A DNA stretch of 15,707 nt, taken from an uncultured Acholeplasmataceae bacterium. GTDB lineage: Bacteria > Bacillota_I > Bacilli_A > RF39 > UBA660. Below the pieces are notes generated by a model, which did no database searches, had not been told where the DNA came from, and saw nothing but the letters and a program-made list of their open reading frames with translations. Positions 1-7,799 of the stretch are shown here, one piece after another (position 1 is the stretch's first letter; every line of letters begins with the position of its first letter). The position numbers were made by a program, and so were the translations under genes. The DNA lies in NCBI GenBank assembly GCA_905203475.1, contig CAJKWD010000028.1, forward strand, positions 1-15,707. The letters are read 5' to 3'.

Positions 1-748
1 TTACATCTTCTGCTTTTACATAGATTGTATATTCTGTATTTGGTTTTAAATCATATATTGTATAACTATTCTCTCTTGTCTCATACCATTTATCATTATC
101 CAATGAAAAGTAATATTTAATGGCATTGGTTGCGTTAATTGTTGTTTTAATATTTGTCTCATTTAATTCTGTATCTATTCCTTGTATTCCTAATTCATCA
201 ATCTCTGGCAACTCTGCTCCTGCAAAGTTTGATTCATTTCCCTCTTGTAGATAATCTAAATCCATCGATAAATCGATATTCGTAATATCTGGAGTAGTTG
301 TAATATTCTCATTATATTTAATGGTTAAAGTAAATGTTTTTTCTTCACTTACATTTAATGCTTCCCCTGATTGGATACCTTCTACTGAAAACAAGAATAC
401 TTCTTGGTCCTTCATCTTAATCTTTATAGAATCTAATACGGCATTTAATGTTCCTTGATTTGCTACTGTAATATCATAACTGATATAATCTCCTGGTAAT
501 TCAAACTTAGCATTCATAGTCGCACTTGTTCCACTGTGATTTGGTTCTGTTACATTACTAGCTGTATTTGATTTATCTTTGGTTACAATATCTGTAATTA
601 AAATATTCCAATCACTGGTAATGGTTCCGGTTCCTTTAATATCTAGATTTTGTGATAGAAGTGCATAACCTAAACCTAACATGAGAAAGATACAAATAAC
701 GACTAATCCTATCAAAAGATATGTTTTATTCTTCTTATGATTTCTCAT
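1..748 (-). CDS. Surface/secreted protein with N-terminal membrane anchor and FN3-like domain (C-terminus outside window)
   Basis: The minus-strand frame is open for 249 codons from ATG at 748 to the window edge, so the C-terminus is missing. The start has an AGGAG ribosome binding site 9 nt upstream. The protein begins with a basic stretch (MRNHKKNK) and then a hydrophobic segment at about residues 9-30 (YLLIGLVVICIFLMLGLGYA), a signal peptide or N-terminal anchor. The next part (LSQNLDIKGTGTIT) is a style common in Firmicute surface proteins. Residues of about 40-160 look like a beta-sandwich, with FELPGDYISYDITVANQGTL resembling TasA/camelysin-type folds (inference). The last part in view (YTIYDLKPNTEYTIYVKAED) is the typical end of a fibronectin type III domain. 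It is probably exported and displayed or built into an extracellular matrix. The long leader with a terminator suggests regulated expression. Confidence 0.85.
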   Translation of the reverse strand, partial: MRNHKKNKTYLLIGLVVICIFLMLGLGYALLSQNLDIKGTGTITSDWNILITDIVTKDKSNTASNVTEPNHSGTSATMNAKFELPGDYISYDITVANQGTLNAVLDSIKIKMKDQEVFLFSVEGIQSGEALNVSEEKTFTLTIKYNENITTTPDITNIDLSMDLDYLQEGNESNFAGAELPEIDELGIQGIDTELNETNIKTTINATNAIKYYFSLDNDKWYETRENSYTIYDLKPNTEYTIYVKAEDV

Positions 749-852
749 ACTCTCACACTCCTATCTAGTATTCGTACATTAATAGTGTACCAAATATTTT
801 TATCTTTTTCTATCCTTTTTTTCATTCCAACTTTGTCTAAGAAACAAAACGC

Positions 853-883
853 AAAAAAGTTGTTTCCACAAAGAAAACAACTT
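853..883 (-). terminator. Intrinsic terminator inside the surface-gene leader (attenuator candidate)
   Basis: On the minus strand a 10-bp stem (AAGTTGTTT(T)C with GAAACAACTT, one bulged T) closes a 6-nt loop and runs into six T. It lies between the predicted promoter (1027-1055) and the gene start at 748, so it should stop most transcripts unless it is disrupted. Confidence 0.7.
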
Positions 884-922
884 AATACAAAGTTCCTACT
901 ACAAATATCTATTAAATTTTCT

Positions 923-994
923 TTATATTTCAGGGGATAGTTCCTTAAATACCCCCCCCCATGGTAACTTTTGGCTAACACGAACTCTGTTCAT
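923..994 (-). CDS. Possible 23-aa leader peptide (uORF) containing the G9 tract
   Basis: ATG at 994 follows a GAGGTG Shine-Dalgarno sequence (1006-1001) by 6 nt. The frame encodes a 23-residue peptide beginning MNRVRVSQKLPWGGVF and stops at TAA 925-923, about 40 nt before the leader terminator hairpin. The Gly-Gly codons and parts of the neighbouring Trp and Val codons come from the run of nine G. Removing one G would switch the ribosome into the frame that is open to 745 and stops in ATGA overlap with the surface-protein start. I see no homology to a known leader peptide; its reality rests on the ribosome binding site and its position. Confidence 0.35.
   Translation of the reverse strand: MNRVRVSQKLPWGGVFKELSPEI
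952..960 (-). repeat. Homopolymeric G9 (C9 on plus) tract
   Basis: Nine consecutive C on the plus strand lie in DNA that is otherwise very AT-rich. It sits in the leader of a surface-protein gene, inside the small upstream ORF. Mononucleotide G/C tracts of this length are classic slipped-strand mispairing sites in phase-variable surface genes of other bacteria. The exact length may also be affected by sequencing error. Confidence 0.9.
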
Positions 995-1026
995 TTACTA
1001 CACCTCACGAGTCTTCTACTATATCC

Positions 1027-1055
1027 AATATACCATATTTTCACCTTAATGCAAA
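1027..1055 (-). promoter_or_regulatory. Sigma-A-type promoter of the surface-protein leader
   Basis: The -35 is TTTGCA (1055-1050) and the -10 is TATATT (1032-1027), with a 17-nt spacer, giving a start near 1020. It begins immediately after the U-tract of the upstream operon's terminator, so the two signals are packed together. Confidence 0.6.
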
Positions 1056-1083
1056 GAAAAAGTAATATCTACATATTACTTTA
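1051..1083 (-). terminator. Terminator of the uvrA-ymfH operon
   Basis: A perfect 8-bp stem, AGTAATAT/ATATTACT with a GTAG loop (1080-1061), is followed by TTTTCTTT. The stop codon of the ymfH-like gene (1078-1076) lies inside the 5' arm. Confidence 0.75.
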
Positions 1084-2359
1084 ATGGTTCTATCACTACG
1101 ACACTGCGGTGTTGGAAATTTAATTTTCTCATATATTGATAAAATTCTTGTTGATTTAAAGCACGAATTTCAGATAATGGATCTTCTTTTACTTTTCCAT
1201 AATCTAAATAATCATATATAATTTGTTGATTCATATCATATAAATCATCACTTTGGAAGATATAATCACTAATCATGACACGTTTCATACGTTTTAGTTC
1301 ATCTTCTGATAAAGTTAAATGATCTAATTTGTTATAGAAATGTTGTAACAATTCTTCATAACGTGGTGTATCAACCATACAGTTGATAAAGAAGAAGTCT
1401 TCTACTCTCTCTTTTGAATAATTAATACCACGAGTTAAAATTCCTGATTGAATCATTTCTTCTTTGAAATCAGATGTAGCTCCAAAATTAACCCAAAAAG
1501 CAAAATTTAAATAATAAGATAACTTTTGTTTTTCTTCTTCAGAAAATTGGCTAATATCAATTTTAATACCAATACAAATTTTAGGGATAGAAACTGGCAT
1601 CTGTATTTTTTCAAATTCTTTATATACTGTAACTGGTTCTTTGTATTTTTTAATACGTAATGCAGAATCTGTTGTCTCAAATGTTTTATTCTCTTGATTA
1701 TTTCTAACTAATTCTATTATCTCTTCTGGATTTACATTTCCAGTTACTACTAGGAACATATTTTCTGGATGATAAAAAGTATGATAACAATCCATGATTT
1801 CATCTCTGGTTGTATTTTGTACATCTTCTACACGTCCACCAATTGGATAACGGAATGGCAAAACATGAAAGGTGTTCAAACAAATACGATCATATAATAC
1901 AGAATCAGGACGGTCTTGATACATTTTTAATTCTTCAGTAATAATTCCCTTTTCTTTTGCTACTGTTTCTTCTGTAATCGTAGGATCTTGTACATAATCT
2001 AATAAAAAGTTTAATCCCTCTTCAAAAAATTTTGTTCCAGAAAAAACATAAGATGTTTTCTTTTTTGAAGTTAAAGCATTACAATCACAAGAATGTTCAT
2101 TATAGAACTTCATAGGGTTTTCACGATTTGTTTGAGAAAACATTTGATGTTCTAAGAAATGTGCGATTCCGGCATGTACTTTACGATATTTTGTTTTTCC
2201 TTTCGGTACAAATTCAACTACAGTAGAATTAAATGATGTTGATAACGTTGCAAACTTTCCATTTACTTTATCAAAAGGAATCACAAAAACATGTAATCCG
2301 TTTTTTAAAGTTTCTTGATAACAAGTTAAATCAAGTCCTTTTAATATTACTTTATTCAT
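1076..2359 (-). CDS. ymfH: M16 family zinc metallopeptidase, YmfH-type (active subunit)
   Basis: This 427-aa protein carries the inverted zinc motif HFLEH (His67, Glu70 catalytic, His71), with Glu136 and Glu143 in KEKGIITEEL as the expected downstream glutamates, the latter the likely third zinc ligand. Length and the two-lobed arrangement (peptidase half, then a degenerate half) fit the YmfH group of M16 peptidases, usually paired with YmfF. It starts inside the end of the ymfF-like gene (8-bp overlap), suggesting translational coupling and a heterodimer. It is probably cytosolic, since no signal peptide is visible. The substrate is unknown: relatives cleave peptides or process peptide precursors, but nothing here indicates a bacteriocin gene. 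It is the last gene of the uvrA operon; a terminator overlaps its stop codon. Confidence 0.93.
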   Translation of the reverse strand: MNKVILKGLDLTCYQETLKNGLHVFVIPFDKVNGKFATLSTSFNSTVVEFVPKGKTKYRKVHAGIAHFLEHQMFSQTNRENPMKFYNEHSCDCNALTSKKKTSYVFSGTKFFEEGLNFLLDYVQDPTITEETVAKEKGIITEELKMYQDRPDSVLYDRICLNTFHVLPFRYPIGGRVEDVQNTTRDEIMDCYHTFYHPENMFLVVTGNVNPEEIIELVRNNQENKTFETTDSALRIKKYKEPVTVYKEFEKIQMPVSIPKICIGIKIDISQFSEEEKQKLSYYLNFAFWVNFGATSDFKEEMIQSGILTRGINYSKERVEDFFFINCMVDTPRYEELLQHFYNKLDHLTLSEDELKRMKRVMISDYIFQSDDLYDMNQQIIYDYLDYGKVKEDPLSEIRALNQQEFYQYMRKLNFQHRSVVVIEPLK

Positions 2360-3620
2360 GATTTTGATCTCCTTCCAATAAATATATTGTATCTAAATGG
2401 ATTTTACGAGCAAGTTTCACTACCATATCTTTTGTTACTTGTTGAATCTTTTCTTTCTTTTCATCAATGAGATCCATGTGACGACGAATATGAGAACTAT
2501 ATATTTGAATTAAACTATTTGGTGAATCGTATATTTCATCTAAAGAATAATAGTATAATTGAATATAATTCTGAATGTCTTGTTCATCAAATTTTCCTTT
2601 TTCCATTTCTTTCCATGTCTTTTTAATATTCTCTACAGTTTTCTTAAAATTTTTCGCATCTATTCCAGCATGAATTAACATGATATGTTCAAAGCCATAA
2701 ATCGTAGACTGAATTGTATAACAAAGTGAATGTTTTTCACGAATAACACGGAATAATTTGGAATTTGATGAACCTCCTAAGATCTGTGTATAAATAGGTA
2801 CGACATAATCTCTTTCAAAAGGTGTTAATGGATCAATTTTAAATCCAATCACTAAATTACTCTGTTCCGCATATTTTTTCTCAACAACTGTACGAGAACG
2901 TTTCCTAATATTTGTCGCTGGTAAAGATTCAAAAGAAAATGGTTTTTTCGTTGTTTTTATTTTTAAATTTTCTAAGAAGTAATCTTTTATTTGATTTGGA
3001 TCTACATCTCCACAAACATAGATATCAATGGTATCTTTTTGTAATACTTCTAAATAATATTGATACAGTTCTTCGTTCGTAATATGTTCTAAATCTTCAA
3101 TCGTTCCCAGAGAAGAATATGCGAGTGGTGTATTAGGACACATAATTTCTGCAATTCTTCTTTCTGCAACATAACGATTATTTTCTTGAGCTTGTAATAT
3201 TCTCTTTTTGACACGTTTTTTCACGAGATGAAATTGTTCTTCATCGAACTTTCCATCAGTTACATTTGGTTCCATAATCATAGATATGAAAAAATCTAAT
3301 GTTTCTTTTAACATACCAGGTTCTGTATATTTTTCATTTAAAAAATCTGTTTGAAAACGCAATACAGCTTCATTGATATTTTTCATACTAACACAACCAA
3401 ATCCTGCTGCATAAAGTTCTTGTCTTTTCATACTCATAAATCGTTCTTTGGGATAAGCTTTTGTTGTACTAGCTAATAATGCACATAACACATTTCTTTT
3501 TGTAATTTCATCTTTTTTTATCGTACGATAAAAATTTACTTGTACACTGACTGTTTTAAAACGATTGGTTTGAATGACATGAATTTTAAATGGTAATAAA
3601 TCATAATCATAGTATTTCAT
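2352..3620 (-). CDS. ymfF: M16 family peptidase-like protein, YmfF-type (inactive partner)
   Basis: This 422-aa protein has the M16 fold but no HxxEH: the equivalent region reads around ELYAAGFGCVSMKN. That is normal for the non-catalytic partner in this pair and is not a sign of decay. The C-terminal half keeps the typical stretch GGSSNSKLFRVIREK followed by SLCYTIQS, where Arg and Tyr of M16 partners help bind substrate. The start has a GAGGTG ribosome binding site 7 nt upstream. The gene follows deoD after 55 nt with no terminator visible, and its end overlaps the ymfH-like gene by 8 bp. It likely forms the substrate-binding half of a clamshell-shaped heterodimer. Confidence 0.9.
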   Translation of the reverse strand: MKYYDYDLLPFKIHVIQTNRFKTVSVQVNFYRTIKKDEITKRNVLCALLASTTKAYPKERFMSMKRQELYAAGFGCVSMKNINEAVLRFQTDFLNEKYTEPGMLKETLDFFISMIMEPNVTDGKFDEEQFHLVKKRVKKRILQAQENNRYVAERRIAEIMCPNTPLAYSSLGTIEDLEHITNEELYQYYLEVLQKDTIDIYVCGDVDPNQIKDYFLENLKIKTTKKPFSFESLPATNIRKRSRTVVEKKYAEQSNLVIGFKIDPLTPFERDYVVPIYTQILGGSSNSKLFRVIREKHSLCYTIQSTIYGFEHIMLIHAGIDAKNFKKTVENIKKTWKEMEKGKFDEQDIQNYIQLYYYSLDEIYDSPNSLIQIYSSHIRRHMDLIDEKKEKIQQVTKDMVVKLARKIHLDTIYLLEGDQNHE

Positions 3621-3675
3621 AACATCTCACCTCTTTTTTATTGTACGTATTTTTTTGATTTTCTTACATTTTTAT

Positions 3676-4383
3676 TTATGATAATTTTAAAGTTGTATCG
3701 AGTGCTAATTCAATCATTTTTTTAAATCCTGTTTCACGCTCTTGGGCTGTTGTCTCTTCACCAGTTACAAAATGATCTGATATTGTCAAAATACAGGTTG
3801 CTTGTTTGTGAAGCATTTTAGCAGTATGGAATAAAGCAAATGTTTCCATTTCACAAGCCAAACAGTGATGTGATTGGATTTGTTCATTTGATTGTTCTTG
3901 ACGATAAAATACATCTGTACTGTAGGTAGTTCCCACTGTTATTTTTTGATTTTTCTCTTTTGCTGTTTTTATAATCAATTGATTTAATTGTTCTGATGAT
4001 GGTACTACATCATAAGTACTATTATTTTGTACTCTAGCAAAACTAGAATCACTATAGCTATTTTCTACTAATAAAAGATCATATACAGGAAGATTGATAT
4101 CATAACTACCAGCACTTCCTACACGAATAATGTTTTCGACATCGTAAAATTGATATAATTCATATGAATAAATACCAATACTTGGCATACCCATTCCTGA
4201 TGCCATGACAGTAATTTCCTTTCCTTTATAAGTTCCTGTATAAGCATACATTCCACGAACTTGATTTACTAATTTCGCATCTTGCAAATATGTTTCTGCA
4301 ATAAACTTTGCTCTCATTGGATCTCCGGGCATAATAACTGTTTTTGCAATTTCTCCTTTTTGTGCCTCATTATGTGGCGTCAT
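3676..4383 (-). CDS. deoD: Purine nucleoside phosphorylase, DeoD type
   Basis: This 235-aa protein, against 239 in E. coli DeoD, aligns by eye over its whole length. It phosphorolyses purine (deoxy)ribonucleosides to free base and (deoxy)ribose-1-phosphate in the cytosol, for salvage. Visible markers are His4, the phosphate-site GDPMRAK (20-26, Arg24), Arg43 in VRGM, GMGMPS (63-68), Arg87 in IIRVGS, the ribose-binding MET of EMETFAL (178-184), and the catalytic pair Asp203 (SDH) and Arg216 (QERE). These correspond to E. coli Asp204 and Arg217. The ribosome binding site is AGAGGTG, 6 nt from ATG. It sits 19 nt behind the YcxB-like gene in the uvrA operon, and an extended -10 inside the end of that gene may also drive it. 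Confidence 0.97.
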   Translation of the reverse strand: MTPHNEAQKGEIAKTVIMPGDPMRAKFIAETYLQDAKLVNQVRGMYAYTGTYKGKEITVMASGMGMPSIGIYSYELYQFYDVENIIRVGSAGSYDINLPVYDLLLVENSYSDSSFARVQNNSTYDVVPSSEQLNQLIIKTAKEKNQKITVGTTYSTDVFYRQEQSNEQIQSHHCLACEMETFALFHTAKMLHKQATCILTISDHFVTGEETTAQERETGFKKMIELALDTTLKLS

Positions 4384-4401
4384 ATTATCACCTCTATTGT
4401 T

Positions 4402-4410
4402 ATTATATCA
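4402..4410 (-). promoter_or_regulatory. Possible internal promoter (extended -10) for deoD
   Basis: TGATATAAT (4410-4402) fits the TGnTATAAT extended -10 pattern and lies over the stop codon of the upstream gene, about 20 nt before the deoD start. No good -35 is visible. It could let deoD and the M16 pair be expressed without SOS induction of uvrA. Confidence 0.4.
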
Positions 4411-4900
4411 TCGATTTGTAATAGTTTTTTACTTTTTCACAAAACTCTAAAAATACTTTCTTTTGAGAAAATTGATTTTGTTCAAATAACATAACCATCT
4501 GATGTTTTCTAGGAAGAATGATAAGTTCTTCTTTTTTTCTTTTTATTTTTTTTATATCTTCCCACATTAAGCAATATTTATCATGTTCCGTTTGGACACA
4601 AATATGTGTTGTATCGATACAGACTGTCATATTTTTTACAACCTGTTTATTTCGTTTTTGGTTCCACTGATAGAATATAAAACGATATAAAAAAGTAAAA
4701 ATGAATAAAAAAATTGCAAAGAGAATACTTCCAATAACATAATAGATCATTCCCAACCAAAGGGCATGACGAAATAAAAAGAATTGGATGAGAAAAAATA
4801 GACATAAAAAGAAAAAGAAGGAATGAATACTCGATTGCTTTAACATATAGTCATAGACTTTTTTCAAGTTATCTTTTTCGATATGATAAACAAACTTCAT
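4403..4900 (-). CDS. YcxB-like membrane protein
   Basis: This 165-aa protein starts with a short polar stretch, followed by two hydrophobic segments at about residues 28-45 and 48-74 (rich in Phe, Leu, Ile) and a charged C-terminal half. The C-terminal part, with VCIDTTHICVQTEHDKYCLMWEDIKKI and then IILPRKHQMVMLF, matches the layout of the YcxB-like domain: a PH-like beta domain in which a Trp precedes a short acidic/Ile motif. Function is unknown in the family. The ribosome binding site AGGAGG lies 7 nt from ATG and 11 nt follow the uvrA stop, so it is translated from the uvrA transcript. Confidence 0.75.
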   Translation of the reverse strand: MKFVYHIEKDNLKKVYDYMLKQSSIHSFFFFLCLFFLIQFFLFRHALWLGMIYYVIGSILFAIFLFIFTFLYRFIFYQWNQKRNKQVVKNMTVCIDTTHICVQTEHDKYCLMWEDIKKIKRKKEELIILPRKHQMVMLFEQNQFSQKKVFLEFCEKVKNYYKSMI

Positions 4901-4911
4901 ATTCTTTCCTC

Positions 4912-7725
4912 CTATTTTAATAATGGTTTTAAGAACTGACCAGTATAACTTTCCTTTACTTCTGCAACTTCTTCTGGTGTACCGGTCGCAACAATACTTC
5001 CACCTTGATCTCCTCCCTCTGGTCCAAGATCAATAATATAGTCAGCTACTTTAATGACATCTAAGTTATGTTCAATTACAAGTACCGTATCACCATTATC
5101 AACAATGCGATTTAAAATCACTAGTAATTTTTTTATATCATCTGTATGTAACCCTGTTGTTGGTTCATCTAATATAAATAAACTCTTACCCGTAGGCTTT
5201 TTTTGTAATTCTTTCGCAAGTTTAATACGAGCTGCTTCTCCTCCAGATAAAGTAGGAGCACTTTGACCAAGCTTTATATAACCCAGTCCAACATCGATTA
5301 ACATTTGTAATTTTGTTTTAATTTTTGGAATATTTTCAAAAAACTCTAAAGCTTCTTCTACTCTCATTTCTAATACATCGTATATATTTTTTCCTTTGTA
5401 TTTAATTTCCAATGTCTCATGATTATAACGAGTTCCACCACATACCTCACAAGGAACGTATACATCTGGTAAAAAGTGCATTTCAATCTTCTTAACACCA
5501 TCACCCCAACAAGCTTCACATCGTCCACCTTTGACATTAAATGAGAATCTCCCTTTATCATAGCCTCGCATTTTAGCTTCCTTCGTCTCAGCAAATACTT
5601 CACGTATATCATCAAAAACACCTGTATAAGTAGCAGGATTAGAACGTGGTGTACGTCCAATCGGAGCTTGTGAAATATCAATTACTTTATCTATATTTTC
5701 TAATCCTTTTACTGATTTATATTTACCTGGCTTTTCCTTTGATTTATAAACTGAATTCATAACAATCTTATATAAAATTTCATTGACCAAAGTACTCTTT
5801 CCACTCCCTGATACTCCGGTGACACAAATAAATTTTCCCAATGGAAATTTAACATTAATATTTTTTAAATTATTCTCTTTCGCTCCTTTAATTTCTAAAT
5901 ACTTTTTATTTCCTTTTCTTCTTTTTTCAGGAACTGGAATACATAATTCACCAGTTAAATATTTACCAGTTAAACTATTTGGATTTTTCATCACTTCTTC
6001 TGGTGTTCCTTGAGCGACAACCTCACCACCATGAGATCCTGCTTTTGGTCCAATATCTACTAAGTAATCAGCAGCTAACATCGTATCAGTATCATGTTCT
6101 ACTACAATTAATGTATTTCCTAAATCACGCATATCTAAAAGAGATTGAATTAATCTTTGATTATCTCTTTGATGAAGTCCAATACTAGGTTCATCTAATA
6201 CATATAGTACCCCAGTTAATTGTGAACCAATTTGAGTAGCCAAACGAATTCTTTGTGCTTCTCCCCCACTTAAAGTTCCAGCACTACGTGCAAGTGTTAA
6301 ATATTCTAATCCAACATTAATTAAAAAACTAAGTCTTGATGATATTTCTTTTAAAATCAGACGAGAAATTTCTTCTTGTTCTTTCGTTAATTTTAAGTTT
6401 TGTAAAAAGGTATTTAAATCACGAATACTAAGTTCTGTCAATTCATAGATATTTTTACCACCTACTAAGACAGATAAAACTGCTTCATTTAAACGAGCTC
6501 CATGACATTTTGGACAAGGTAATTCTGTCATATACTGTTCAATCCAATCGCGAATCCAACCAGATTTTGTTTCAACATAACGTCTTTCTAAATTCGTAAT
6601 GATACCTTCAAAATAATCCGTCACCCTTCTTGTATTACCGTTTTTTGCGACATAGTGAAATTCTATTTTTTCTTTGCTTCCATAAAGGATAATATCCATT
6701 TCTTTTTTACTTAAATCTTTTACAGGAACATCCATATCAATTCCATAATATCTACAGGTTGTTTCTAAATTTGTATAATAAAGATTGGACTTATCACTGA
6801 CATTTAAAGTAGCAATCGCTCCTTGATTTAAAGATAAATCACGATTTGGAATCACTAAATCTACATCTAATTTATACTTAATTCCTAGTCCCTTACACTC
6901 TTCACAAGCTCCATATGGAGCATTAAAAGAAAACATACGAGGTTCTAATTCCGGTAAAGAAAAATCACAATCAGGACACGCATACTTTTCACTCATTACA
7001 ATTTCTTCGCCACCAATGACATCAATCACAACTTTACCATGTGCTAATTTCGTAGCAGTTTCAATTGATTCATATAAACGACTACGAATTCCCTCTTTCA
7101 TAATTAAACGATCGACAATTACATCCACATTGTGCTTCTTGTTCTTTTCTAAATCAATACCGTCTTCAATCGTATACTCTTCTCCATCAATACGAAGACG
7201 TGTATATCCATCTTTTTGTAATTTTTCAATTAAATCTTTTTGTGTTCCTTTTTCTCCATGAACAATAGGTGCTAGTACACGAATCTTTGTCCTATCTTCC
7301 AATTTTAAGATTTGATTAGTCATCTCTTCAATACTTTGACTACTAATTGGACGATGATGAATTGGACAATACGGAACACCAATACGAGCATATAAAAGTC
7401 TTAAATAATCATAAATTTCTGTCACTGTTCCAACTGTACTACGAGGATTTTTATTTGTTGTCTTTTGATCAATACTAATAGATGGACTTAATCCTTCAAT
7501 ACTATCTACATCAGGTTTTTCACTACCCCCTAAAAACTGTCTAGCATAAGCACTTAAACTTTCCACATAACGACGTTGTCCTTCCGCATAAATCGTATCA
7601 AAAGCAAGACTACTCTTACCACTTCCAGATACTCCTGTCATAACAATTAATTTATCTTTTGGAAGTTCTATATTAATATTCTTTAAATTATTTTCTCGCG
7701 CACCTTTTACAATAATTTTATCCAT
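4912..7725 (-). CDS. uvrA: Excinuclease ABC subunit A
   Basis: This is a complete 937-aa UvrA, the damage-sensing ATPase of nucleotide excision repair that loads UvrB at lesions. Two ABC modules are visible. The first Walker A is GVSGSGKSS (31-39), with its signature SGGEAQRIRLA at about 486-496 and Walker B YVLDEPSIGLH. The second Walker A is GVSGSGKST (637-645), with SGGEAARIKLA at about 827-837 and LFILDEPTTGLH. Zinc-binding Cys pairs lie at 250/253 with 273/276 and at 736/739 with 759/762; the second has CEACWGDG, with Trp where Gln is usual. The ribosome binding site is GAAGGTG before ATG. It leads the operon through the YcxB-like gene, deoD and the M16 pair. A LexA-box-like palindrome sits in its upstream promoter. 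uvrB is not in the window. Confidence 0.99.
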   Translation of the reverse strand: MDKIIVKGARENNLKNINIELPKDKLIVMTGVSGSGKSSLAFDTIYAEGQRRYVESLSAYARQFLGGSEKPDVDSIEGLSPSISIDQKTTNKNPRSTVGTVTEIYDYLRLLYARIGVPYCPIHHRPISSQSIEEMTNQILKLEDRTKIRVLAPIVHGEKGTQKDLIEKLQKDGYTRLRIDGEEYTIEDGIDLEKNKKHNVDVIVDRLIMKEGIRSRLYESIETATKLAHGKVVIDVIGGEEIVMSEKYACPDCDFSLPELEPRMFSFNAPYGACEECKGLGIKYKLDVDLVIPNRDLSLNQGAIATLNVSDKSNLYYTNLETTCRYYGIDMDVPVKDLSKKEMDIILYGSKEKIEFHYVAKNGNTRRVTDYFEGIITNLERRYVETKSGWIRDWIEQYMTELPCPKCHGARLNEAVLSVLVGGKNIYELTELSIRDLNTFLQNLKLTKEQEEISRLILKEISSRLSFLINVGLEYLTLARSAGTLSGGEAQRIRLATQIGSQLTGVLYVLDEPSIGLHQRDNQRLIQSLLDMRDLGNTLIVVEHDTDTMLAADYLVDIGPKAGSHGGEVVAQGTPEEVMKNPNSLTGKYLTGELCIPVPEKRRKGNKKYLEIKGAKENNLKNINVKFPLGKFICVTGVSGSGKSTLVNEILYKIVMNSVYKSKEKPGKYKSVKGLENIDKVIDISQAPIGRTPRSNPATYTGVFDDIREVFAETKEAKMRGYDKGRFSFNVKGGRCEACWGDGVKKIEMHFLPDVYVPCEVCGGTRYNHETLEIKYKGKNIYDVLEMRVEEALEFFENIPKIKTKLQMLIDVGLGYIKLGQSAPTLSGGEAARIKLAKELQKKPTGKSLFILDEPTTGLHTDDIKKLLVILNRIVDNGDTVLVIEHNLDVIKVADYIIDLGPEGGDQGGSIVATGTPEEVAEVKESYTGQFLKPLLK

Positions 7726-7753
7726 AAATTCACCTTCTCATTTGTCAATTGTT

Positions 7754-7762
7754 ATTATACCA
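7754..7762 (-). promoter_or_regulatory. Proximal uvrA promoter (extended -10)
   Basis: TGGTATAAT is a perfect extended -10 (TGnTATAAT) about 28 nt before the uvrA ATG. Upstream is A-rich, with only a weak -35 (GTTTAA at 17 nt). It lies outside the SOS-box promoter and could give basal, LexA-independent expression. Confidence 0.5.
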
Positions 7763-7799
7763 TTTTCATTTTGTTTTTAAACATTTTTTATACATTTAT

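Larger units (their letters stand above)
749..1020 (-). promoter_or_regulatory. Long regulatory leader of the surface-protein gene
   Basis: This is about 270 nt between the predicted transcription start (about 1020) and the ATG at 748. Reading in the direction of transcription it holds a small ORF with a GAGGTG ribosome binding site (994-923), a G9 tract (960-952), a CCCC at 936-933 that could pair with the G tract, an intrinsic terminator (883-853), and about 105 nt to the gene's own AGGAG site. The order promoter, element, terminator, gene is that of an attenuator or riboswitch leader. I did not recognise a known riboswitch class in it. Confidence 0.5.

Noticed and set aside
737..940. 67-codon plus-strand ORF opposite the leader
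   Set aside because: No ribosome binding site, low-complexity Phe/Leu/Ser-rich translation, and it overlaps the start of the surface-protein gene and its leader terminator.
2352..3620. Missing HxxEH in the YmfF-type protein read as a decayed peptidase
   Set aside because: The YmfF partner normally lacks the zinc motif; length and the substrate-binding stretch are intact.
5370..5681. ORFs inside uvrA on either strand (also 5054-5266, 5783-6013, 5979-6188, 7016-7261)
   Set aside because: They lie wholly within the conserved uvrA coding sequence and resemble nothing; shadows of the real gene.
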